Shown here: positions 56,458 to 64,000 of the stretch, in pieces
Layout: each line of letters opens with the position of its first letter
Numbering within the stretch: the stretch's first letter is position 1
Assembly: GCA_938083085.1 (NCBI GenBank)
Contig: CALLKX010000048.1
Span: 1-64,000, forward strand
DNA length: 64,000 nt
Reading direction: 5' to 3'
From: an uncultured bacterium
GTDB lineage: Bacteria; Planctomycetota; UBA1135; GCA-002686595
Program-made: the position numbers and the translations under genes
The notes under the pieces: generated by a model
Seen by the model: only the letters and a program-made list of their open reading frames with translations
What the model was told of the DNA's origin: nothing
The model's database searches: none

Positions 56458-58845
56458 ATGAAATGCGCCGTGCTCGACCGAGTCACCCTCGTGGGGATGG
56501 CCTTGCTTGCCATCATGTCCTGTGCCGGAGACACGGACCCGGCACCGACCGGTCCCGGAGGATTTGCGCGCATCGAATTCGAGCCGCTGCCCCCCTCGGA
56601 CGACGCCGCCCAGCTTCTTGCAACCCTCGAGGCCGCCGGGAATGACTTTCCGTGGTCGGGCCAAGCCGCGGGTGAGGTGGGACGCCGGGACCTGGCCGAC
56701 CCCTCCGGCGGGCAGGCGCCACTGCGCGGGATGTCCCTGACGGGAAGAGGTCAGGCGAGGTCCATCGAGGGGCCGGTCCCCCAAGAGGCCGACGGCTTCA
56801 ACCAGGTCGTCCTCGAGGCCGCCGCGATCCAGGGCACGAAGGAGATTGTCCATCTGGAATTGAAGCGGGACGGCAAGACGGTCTTTCGGTCAAGAGGGGG
56901 TGAGTTCAAGGCCACCGGCGGGCTCGAGGTCGTCACCTTCACGCTCCCCGGACAGGGGATCGGGCTTCCCAAGGCGGACCGATTCAAGATCGAGTTCGCC
57001 GGTCAATGCGCGGTCGACATCGCCCAGAGCGTCTCCTTCGTCGAACAGCCCCTGTCTCGCTATCTCATCGCGGGAGACCCCGGCGGCACGACACGCTTGG
57101 TCGGGGACCTCCTTCGACGCTCGATCAGCGTCACCTCCGAGAGCCCCCGCTCGGCTGCGCTCGAGTTGAGTGAGGGCGAAGCGCTCGAGCTCTACGTTGC
57201 TGGCGACCCCGAGTTCCTCATCGGGAAGGCCGCCCTCCGCTTCACGGTGACCCTTAGCGGAAGCCAAGACACAAGCACACGCTCGGTCACCGTTGGGAAG
57301 GACGAGTGGGCCCCGCTGCGCTTCACCGCCGCCGAGGCCGGCGCCGGACCGGCGACGCTGGACGTCTCTGTGCAACGCGCGGACAGCGAAGACTGCGCGG
57401 TGGGGTACATCAGCGAGGCAGCGATTCGTCGCCGAGGGCAGGCGGGGCCGACAGTCCTCCTGATCACCTCCGACACGCACCGGGCAGATCACGTTGGGGT
57501 CTTCAACACCAATTCCCCCGTCAGTACTCCGCAGTTGGATGCGCTGGCGGCGAGGGGAGTTGCGTTCAGCAACTGCCTCTCCTCGACCAACGTCACGAAC
57601 CCGTCCCACATGGCACTGATGACGGGCATGCACCCGCGGGACATCGGGATCCTCTCCAACCGCGCCCGGCTCGCGCCCGCGGCCGAGACCCTCGCAGAGA
57701 GGTTCGCCGCGGCTGGCTATGAGACCTTCGCCGTGACCAGCTCGTTCCACTTGCTCGACCAGCACAGCGGCCTGGGCCAGGGGTTCGACCGAATGGAGGG
57801 GCCGGTCAGGCTCCAGCGAGACGGTGAGGTCTCGATCTCGCGGCTCGTGGACTGGATCGATGGAGCGGAGGGCGCCCCGGTCTTCGCGTGGCTCCACCTG
57901 TTCGATGCCCACGAGCCCTACGGCCCTCCCAAGCCCTTCGACAGGAAGTACTACGACGGGCACGAGCCCTTCGGAGACCGGCCGCTGCAACTCGACAAGC
58001 GGCTGATCCCCGGCTGGCTCGAGGGCCTCCAGGACGTCGACTATCCCTACGCCCAGTACCGCGCCGAGGTCGACTATCTGGACGGCGCCCTGGCCGAGGT
58101 CCTCGACCACCCGCGGGTGCGAGACGGGCTGGTGGCCTTCACCGCAGATCACGGAGAGTCCTTCGGAGAGCACGGCGTCTGGTGGAATCACGCGGGCCTC
58201 TATCCCGGCACCACCCGGATCCCGCTCATCATGACCTGGAAAGGGGGGCCGCGTGGGCTGATGCTTGATGCCCCGGTACGGCACCTCGACATCTCCCGCT
58301 CACTGCTCGCCCTGAGCGGCCTCGAGCACGAGGACTTCCCGGGGCGGGACCTCAGGGAGGCGGTGGCTGATGAATTCCTCGAGGAGCCGCGCTTCATGGT
58401 CGGAGCTCACGGCTTCTCCGGCGCGGTCCGATCAGGGCAATGGCTCTTCACGATGGACCTCAAGCCCCACCACGAGGCATCGCGAGAGAAGCCCAGGACC
58501 ACCGGGCAGTCCGAGCTCTTCAACCTCTCGGAGGACCCCATGTGCGAACGTGACCTGCTCCTTGGAGAGCCAGATCGCGCCCTCGCGATGCGCAAGGCGC
58601 TGGTGACCTGGATGCAGTCCGCGGCCGGGGAGGGCCTCCGCGAAGATCAACGCAGGAGCACTGAGGACGAGTCCATGCTGGCTGCACTTGGCTACGCCAA
58701 CAACGCGGCCTCGCAGTCCAGCCAGCTCTGGGACCCGGAGAGGTGGAACGGTCCGCGGGCCTGGGAGGAGAGCCCCTGGCGGCGGTTCTTCGAGGACGAC
58801 TCCTTCCGCGAGAAGTACCTCCGCTCTCTCTCCAAGAGCAAGTAA
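56458..58845 (+). CDS. Sulfatase-fold (alkaline phosphatase superfamily) lipoprotein
   Basis: Lipobox AIMSC; PTVLLITSDTHRADHVGVFN, NVTNPSHMALMTGMHP, FAWLHLFDAHEPYGPP, VAFTADHGESFGEHGVWWNHAGLYPGTTRIPLIM. Confidence 0.9.
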   Translation: MKCAVLDRVTLVGMALLAIMSCAGDTDPAPTGPGGFARIEFEPLPPSDDAAQLLATLEAAGNDFPWSGQAAGEVGRRDLADPSGGQAPLRGMSLTGRGQARSIEGPVPQEADGFNQVVLEAAAIQGTKEIVHLELKRDGKTVFRSRGGEFKATGGLEVVTFTLPGQGIGLPKADRFKIEFAGQCAVDIAQSVSFVEQPLSRYLIAGDPGGTTRLVGDLLRRSISVTSESPRSAALELSEGEALELYVAGDPEFLIGKAALRFTVTLSGSQDTSTRSVTVGKDEWAPLRFTAAEAGAGPATLDVSVQRADSEDCAVGYISEAAIRRRGQAGPTVLLITSDTHRADHVGVFNTNSPVSTPQLDALAARGVAFSNCLSSTNVTNPSHMALMTGMHPRDIGILSNRARLAPAAETLAERFAAAGYETFAVTSSFHLLDQHSGLGQGFDRMEGPVRLQRDGEVSISRLVDWIDGAEGAPVFAWLHLFDAHEPYGPPKPFDRKYYDGHEPFGDRPLQLDKRLIPGWLEGLQDVDYPYAQYRAEVDYLDGALAEVLDHPRVRDGLVAFTADHGESFGEHGVWWNHAGLYPGTTRIPLIMTWKGGPRGLMLDAPVRHLDISRSLLALSGLEHEDFPGRDLREAVADEFLEEPRFMVGAHGFSGAVRSGQWLFTMDLKPHHEASREKPRTTGQSELFNLSEDPMCERDLLLGEPDRALAMRKALVTWMQSAAGEGLREDQRRSTEDESMLAALGYANNAASQSSQLWDPERWNGPRAWEESPWRRFFEDDSFREKYLRSLSKSK

Positions 58846-58963
58846 GAGAGCCCGCGCTGACCGGCGAGCCTGACGCCACCGAACGAGGGAAGGGAGGCGC
58901 AAGGACCCCCTCCGCTCGACCGGGTCGAGTCCGTCGCTCGACCCGCCTTGCCCCTGATTGGCC

Positions 58964-60091
58964 TCAGAGCTCGGCGGTCACGAGCTGACACTCGATGCCG
59001 CCGTTGAGGATCCGGTGCCGCTCGGCGCGGGAGAGCCGGAGCAACCCGGCGAGGCGTGAAGAGCCCGTGAGCAGCGCCACCCGGTAGCCGGTGAGCGCCT
59101 TGAGCTGCGCGCCGAAGTCTCCATGCAGCTCCTCGACGCGGTCCCCCACTCGCTCACCATAGGGCAGGTTGCTGACCACCGTGCCGTTCCAGCCCGCCCG
59201 CGGCGCGAAGGCGCGGGCGTCAGCGACTTCGAGGTCGCCGAGTTCGGTGAAGCCCAGCCCGTCGAGGTGACCCCGCGTCTCCTCGAGCCGGTCCGGGGCG
59301 ATGTCGTGCCCGACGAGCCGGAGCTTGCGCGGGATGCGGATCTTGTCCCTCGCCTCGTCCCGCAGGCTTGCCCACCCCGCGGCGTCGTGGTCGCGCCAGG
59401 TCTCGAAGCCAAAGCGTTCCCGCGAGAGCCCCGGGGCCATCCCCGCAGCGATCATCGCGCCCTCCACCAGCAAGGTCCCGGTCCCGCAGAACGGATCGAG
59501 GAGGGGGCCTCGGCGATCCCAGCCAGAGCGCAACACACAGGCCGCCGCGAGGGTCTCCGCCAGCGGCGCCCGGCCCTGTGAGTTCCGCCAACCCCGCCGA
59601 TGCAACGACGCACCAGAGGTGTCGACAGAGAGCGTCGCGCGGTCGCGGTAGAGGTGGAGGTGGACCCGGACATCGGCCGTGTCCCGGTCCACGCTCGGCC
59701 GGGTCCCGTCCGCGGCGCGGACCTGATCCACGATCACATCCTTCACCCGCTGCTGCAGGTAGCGGCTGTGATCGAGCACGGAGTCCTTGGTCTGGGCGTC
59801 CACCCAGAGCGTCCCCGTCGGCTCGATGAACGCGGACCAATCCACGCTGCCAACACCCTCATCCACCGCCGACTCGCTCGGACATTCGAAGCGCGCCTCA
59901 CGGCGCAGCACTCGCACCGCCGTGCGCAGCCAGAGGTTGGCGCGCCAGGCCTCGGGCATGGTGCCCTCGAAGCGCACGCCGCCCACCTGCTGCTCGGGGC
60001 GCCCGAGGCCCAGCTGTCGAACCTCCTCGTGAAGCAGCGGCTCGACGCCGGGCGCGCAGGTCGCGAAGTAGGTGAAGCGTTTTCCGAACAT
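58964..60091 (-). CDS. RlmL/YpsC-like THUMP-domain rRNA guanine-N2 methyltransferase
   Basis: YFATCAPGVEPLLHEEV, LHRRGWRNSQGRAPLAETLAAACVL, LLDPFCGTGTLLVEGAMIAAGMAPGL, VVSNLPYGERVGD. Confidence 0.9.
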   Translation of the reverse strand: MFGKRFTYFATCAPGVEPLLHEEVRQLGLGRPEQQVGGVRFEGTMPEAWRANLWLRTAVRVLRREARFECPSESAVDEGVGSVDWSAFIEPTGTLWVDAQTKDSVLDHSRYLQQRVKDVIVDQVRAADGTRPSVDRDTADVRVHLHLYRDRATLSVDTSGASLHRRGWRNSQGRAPLAETLAAACVLRSGWDRRGPLLDPFCGTGTLLVEGAMIAAGMAPGLSRERFGFETWRDHDAAGWASLRDEARDKIRIPRKLRLVGHDIAPDRLEETRGHLDGLGFTELGDLEVADARAFAPRAGWNGTVVSNLPYGERVGDRVEELHGDFGAQLKALTGYRVALLTGSSRLAGLLRLSRAERHRILNGGIECQLVTAEL

Positions 60092-60221
60092 GGGGGTTGG
60101 GGCGGTGTGGCGGCGAGCCGGGGACCCTACTCCCCCCGGTCACAGGGCGGTAGTCAGGGCCGCAGATCCGCGGTCTGGCCCGCGCTATCCAACGGGCGAT
60201 CCAAAGATAGAGACGGCGACC

Positions 60222-60329
60222 AGGGCCAGCGGCAGGGCCAGTTGCGGGGCCAGTTGCGGGGCCAGTTGCGGGGCCAGTCGCGGGGCCAGTCGCGGGGCCA
60301 GTCGCGGGGTCAGTCGCGGGGCCAGCAAG
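60222..60329. repeat. 12-bp tandem repeat x9
   Basis: ggggccagttgc / ggggccagtcgc units, with diverged edge copies; intergenic. Confidence 0.96.
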
Positions 60330-60343
60330 CAGGCCGAACGAGC

Positions 60344-61846
60344 TCAGGCCGACATCGTGTAGACGCCCGCGGTCCCGAAGGCGCGACGCCAGAGGTCGGT
60401 CTGCAGCATCTCGGTGGGGTCCAGCTCGGCCTTGAGGGCCCTGAAGGCCGCGAGCTTGTCGCGGTCAAACATGGCCTCCACGGCTCGGGGGCCCAGCACC
60501 GAGTCCTTGGCGAAGTAGAAGCGCCCGCCACGCTCGAGCACCACCCGGGTGAGCTCGTCGCACATGGACGAGAGGTCATGGCGCCGCCCGTCGGAGACCT
60601 TGAAGTCCATCGCCATGGACCAGCCGTCGAGCCCGTGCGTGAGCAAGAAGGGGTCGGGACGGTGCCGCTTCAGGACCCCGAGGTAGGAGACCAGGCCGCG
60701 CTGCTGCTGGCGGCGCAGGATCTCCTTGAAGCCGTCGTGAGCGCTCTCGGCGGGAAGGAAGACCTGATACTGAATGAGGCCGGTCCCCGGCCGGCGGCCG
60801 TAGGCGAACTTCCAGTTGGGCACGAAGTCGAGCAGGAAGTTGAAGGCCGCGTGGGACTGGCGATACCACCCCTTCCGCTGCTCGAGCTTCCCCATCTGGT
60901 GCTTGGTGAAGTTCAGCAAGCGCATGCCCGGCTCGTTCGCGAGCAGCCGCAGGATGCGCCAGACCTCGGACTTGGGAAAGCCGAGGATCGACGCCGGCAG
61001 CGCCTGGTGAGCGAGGCTCAGGGTCGACTCGGGGGCGGGGTCCTCCCCGGGTCCGAGATAGCGCGCGTGGTGGATCAGCCCTCGGCCCGCGGCCCCGCCG
61101 CTGCCAAAGCAGTCGACCCAGCCCACGAGGTAGTCGGCCGTGTCCGTGTGGGCGTCCACGTACTCCATCATCGCGCCGATGTTCGGCACGGAGATCCCCG
61201 CGACGTCGATCTCGCCGGAGTGGATCTTCTTGGTGGCGATACGCACCCGCGTGATCGCACCCAGCATCCCGAAGCCGCCGATGGCCGCGTGGAACAGATC
61301 CGGGCGCTCCTCGCGGCTGGCGAGCACCTGCTCGCCCGAGGGGAGCACCAGGTCGATGTCCTGGATGGCGTCGCCGATCGTGCCGACCTTGTAGTTGTTC
61401 TTGCCGTGGATGTTCATCCCGGCGGCCCCGGCGAGGGTCGGGAACATCGTCCCGGACACCACCTTGGGCCAGTACCCCCGCGGGAGCGCGTGACGCCACA
61501 GGTCACGGATCGTCACCCCGGCCTCGCAGTCCGCCACGCCGGTCGCCTCGTCGAAGGAGAGGATCCGGTTCATACGCGTGACGTCGAGGACATCACCCTC
61601 ACGGTTGATGCTGGCGTCGCCGTAGCTGCACCCCGAGCCGCGCAGCGCCACCGACGCTCCACGGTCACGGGCCCCCACGAGGGCCTCGGCGACCTCCCCT
61701 GGGGAGCGCGGCCGCCACACCCGGGAACGGGCGCCGGTGCTCATCCCCCAGCCTTCCACGTACTCCACCCCCGCGCCAGGGCCGAGGGTCGTGGGCCGGC
61801 TTCGCCGCGGGAGGCCGGAGCCCACCGTCGAATCCGAGGGCACCAT
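60344..61846 (-). CDS. DprE1-like FAD-linked oxidoreductase
   Basis: ALRGSGCSYGDASINREGDVLDVTRMNRI, GAAGMNIHGKNNYKVGTIGDAIQDIDLVLPSGE, GTGLIQYQVFLPAE, GGRFYFAKDSVLGPRAVEAMF; ATGA overlap with the SDR gene. Confidence 0.83.
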   Translation of the reverse strand: MVPSDSTVGSGLPRRSRPTTLGPGAGVEYVEGWGMSTGARSRVWRPRSPGEVAEALVGARDRGASVALRGSGCSYGDASINREGDVLDVTRMNRILSFDEATGVADCEAGVTIRDLWRHALPRGYWPKVVSGTMFPTLAGAAGMNIHGKNNYKVGTIGDAIQDIDLVLPSGEQVLASREERPDLFHAAIGGFGMLGAITRVRIATKKIHSGEIDVAGISVPNIGAMMEYVDAHTDTADYLVGWVDCFGSGGAAGRGLIHHARYLGPGEDPAPESTLSLAHQALPASILGFPKSEVWRILRLLANEPGMRLLNFTKHQMGKLEQRKGWYRQSHAAFNFLLDFVPNWKFAYGRRPGTGLIQYQVFLPAESAHDGFKEILRRQQQRGLVSYLGVLKRHRPDPFLLTHGLDGWSMAMDFKVSDGRRHDLSSMCDELTRVVLERGGRFYFAKDSVLGPRAVEAMFDRDKLAAFRALKAELDPTEMLQTDLWRRAFGTAGVYTMSA

Positions 61847-62601
61847 CAGATGCTCATCCGCCGGAAGAGGAACGAGGGAATGGCCCGGATGATCAGGCTG
61901 ACCGGCAGCCACCGGAGCGGCACGTGCCGGACGTCAAAGAGCCGGCCGCGGGCCGCCTTGAGAATGTCCGCCGCGGCGCGCTCGGCGCTCACGGGCATCA
62001 TGAGCCCATCGAGGTGCGCGGTCATGGGCGTCTCGATCATGCCTGGCTTCACGGTGACGACCTTGACCCGACGCTCGGCCAGGCGGTTTCGAAGCGACTC
62101 GAAGTAGGTCGCCAGCGCCGCCTTCGTCGCGCCGTACACGGGCGCGCCCTTGCGGCCACGATCGCCCGCGATCGAGCCGATCCCGACGATCGTCCCGCCG
62201 CGCTGGGTGTGGAAGAGCCGCGCCGCCAGGTTGGTCCACGTCACACACCCACCCAGGTTGACGTCGATCATGGCGAGGTCCTTCTCGGTGTCGTACTCCT
62301 CTGGCCCCACATCTGGCATGACCCCGGCGGCATAGATGAAGAGGTCGAGTCCGCCGAGCTCGGAGACCAGCTCGTCGAAGACGTCTGGAGCTTCCCCGGC
62401 GTCCGTGACGTCATGGGCCCGGTGCATGAAGCTACCCGCCTCGCTGGCCAACTCCTGCGCGAGAGCGACGAGGGCCTCCCCCCGGCGCGCGACGCCACCC
62501 ACCGAGTATCCCTCGCGCACCAGCTGGCGAACGAGGGCCGCCCCCATTCCGGAGCTGGCGCCGATCACGAGCGCCCTGCCTTTGCTGTCGATTGAATTCA
62601 C
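61846..62601 (-). CDS. DprE2-like short-chain dehydrogenase
   Basis: ALVIGASSGMGAALVRQLV, IYAAGVMP, GSIAGDRGRKGAPVYGATKAAL (YxxxK), KPGMIETPMT; GTG start at 62601. Confidence 0.85.
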   Translation of the reverse strand: MNSIDSKGRALVIGASSGMGAALVRQLVREGYSVGGVARRGEALVALAQELASEAGSFMHRAHDVTDAGEAPDVFDELVSELGGLDLFIYAAGVMPDVGPEEYDTEKDLAMIDVNLGGCVTWTNLAARLFHTQRGGTIVGIGSIAGDRGRKGAPVYGATKAALATYFESLRNRLAERRVKVVTVKPGMIETPMTAHLDGLMMPVSAERAAADILKAARGRLFDVRHVPLRWLPVSLIIRAIPSFLFRRMSI

Positions 62602-62746
62602 GGGTGGTCCGTCCCTTGGTCCATCGGACGGAAGCGTACGCCGGCTGAACGGAAGCGCGAGGGGGAGCCTCCAAATCGGTGGGATCAGCACCCTGTGATC
62701 GCTAGTGTCTTGCACCCGATGTGGCCCGACGCCGCACGACACCCGC

Positions 62747-64000
62747 ATGAGCCGCATCCTGGAAGGCCTGAATCCCGAGCAGCGCGCCGCTGTGACCCAG
62801 ACCTCCGGTCCCGTTCTGGTGCTCGCCGGAGCAGGCACTGGCAAGACCCGCGTGATCACGGTGAGGATCGCCTACCTCATCAGCAACGGGGTCCTGGCGG
62901 AGAAGATCCTGGCGATGACCTTCACCAACAAGGCGGCCGCGGAGATGCGTGAGCGCCTGGGCAAGCTGGTGGGCAAGAAGAAGGCCAGCACGGTCATCGC
63001 GAGCACCTTCCACTCGTTCTGCCTGCGCACCCTTCGGGAGTACGCCGCGGAGCTCGGGTACCCCGAGGGCTTCACCATCGCCGACTCGTCGGACCAGCTC
63101 TCGATCTTGAAGCTGAGCCTGCGGGAGCTCCACATCCCTGAGGCCCGCATGAAGGTCCAGGAGATCCAGTCGAAGATCTCCCTGGCCAAGAACCGGCTCG
63201 ACACCCCGGCGTCGTTCCTGGCCCGAGCCGGCGACACCAAGCACGAGCTCGTGGGCCGTGTCTGGGAGAAGTACCGCGACATCCTCCGGCGCAGCCGGCG
63301 GCTCGACTTCGACGACCTGCTCACCGAGACCCTGCGGCTCCTCAGAGAGAACAAGGCCGTCCGGCTCGAGCTCCAGGCACGGCACCGGTACCTCCTGGTC
63401 GACGAGTACCAGGACACCAACGGGGTGCAGTTCGAGATCGTCTGCCAGCTCACGGGCCCCGAGAAGCATCTCTGTGTGGTCGGGGACGACGACCAGAGCA
63501 TCTACGGCTGGCGGGGCGCCGATGTCTCCAAGATCCTCGGCTTCGAGCGCAGCTTCCCGGGCGCCAAGGTGGTCAAGCTGGAGACCAACTACCGCTCGAC
63601 CGCCCAGATCCTGGGGGCCGCGAACCGCGTCATCAAGAACAACCCCAACCGCCACGACAAGGCGCTGCGCTCCGCGCTGGGCGACGGCGAGCCGCTCATG
63701 GCCGTGACCATGCGCGACGAGTCCGTGGAGGCGGAGAAGGTCGTCGCGGAGATCAAGCACCTCGTGAGCCAGGGGCACGCCTACTCGGACTTTGCGATCC
63801 TCTTCCGCACCGCCGTCCAACCCCGCCCTTTCGAGGCGGAGCTGCGCATGAAGGAGGTGCCCTATGTCCTCGTCGGCGGGATGAGTTTCTTCGACCGCAA
63901 GGAGGTGCGCGACGTGCTCGCCTACCTGCGAGTAGTCGCGAACCCGCGCGATGAAGCCTCACTGCTCCGGATCGTCAACTCGCCGCCGCGTGGGGTGGGC
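62747..64000 (+). CDS. UvrD/PcrA superfamily I DNA helicase, N-terminal part (continues beyond window end)
   Basis: MSRILEGLNPEQRAAVTQTSGPVLVLAGAGTGKTRVITVRIAYLI, AMTFTNKAAAEMRERL, LLVDEYQDTN, VVGDDDQSIYGWRGAD, LETNYRST. Open to the window edge, hence absent from the ORF track. Confidence 0.96.
   Translation, partial: MSRILEGLNPEQRAAVTQTSGPVLVLAGAGTGKTRVITVRIAYLISNGVLAEKILAMTFTNKAAAEMRERLGKLVGKKKASTVIASTFHSFCLRTLREYAAELGYPEGFTIADSSDQLSILKLSLRELHIPEARMKVQEIQSKISLAKNRLDTPASFLARAGDTKHELVGRVWEKYRDILRRSRRLDFDDLLTETLRLLRENKAVRLELQARHRYLLVDEYQDTNGVQFEIVCQLTGPEKHLCVVGDDDQSIYGWRGADVSKILGFERSFPGAKVVKLETNYRSTAQILGAANRVIKNNPNRHDKALRSALGDGEPLMAVTMRDESVEAEKVVAEIKHLVSQGHAYSDFAILFRTAVQPRPFEAELRMKEVPYVLVGGMSFFDRKEVRDVLAYLRVVANPRDEASLLRIVNSPPRGVG

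Noticed and set aside
59600-62107. 835-aa plus-strand ORF with GQLRGQLRGQSRGQ repeats
   Set aside because: Antisense to RlmL-like, DprE1-like and SDR genes; the repeat is just translation of the intergenic 12-bp array.

Overview
A 64 kb window of very GC-rich bacterial chromosome. Gene content and style suggest a Planctomycetota-like genome, but that is inference; no rRNA or other marker gene is present. Both edges cut genes: a CusA/HME-type RND pump at the left and a UvrD/PcrA helicase at the right. In between are about 40 credible genes. They include an HME efflux operon (CusA, adaptor, TolC-like protein, small Cys/His protein), glnN (GSIII), tRNA-Met(CAT), cysteine dioxygenase, gltX, adenosine deaminase, queF, a GCS2-CBS protein, a LytS/LytTR pair, an M1 peptidase, cardiolipin synthase, ALDH, lepB, an M24 peptidase/ABC exporter operon, apaH, a sulfatase-fold lipoprotein, an RlmL-like methylase, and a DprE1/DprE2-like pair. 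Most other long ORFs in the supplied track are antisense shadows caused by high GC. No CRISPR array, integrase, transposase or prophage was seen. Best candidates for novelty: (1) an RND-pump porter subdomain embedded inside the cognate periplasmic adaptor; (2) a 10-TM EamA transporter fused to a sialidase-like beta-propeller; (3) an unannotated structured small RNA with a canonical terminator; (4) an HDOD gene split by one missing GC unit in a GC-dinucleotide tract; (5) more than ten locus-specific short tandem repeats, two of them duplicating stop codons; (6) two neighbouring exported proteins with RGG-box tails; (7) an ABC permease fused to a CPBP protease, in an operon with an M24 peptidase. 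Coordinates of motifs and repeats were counted by eye.
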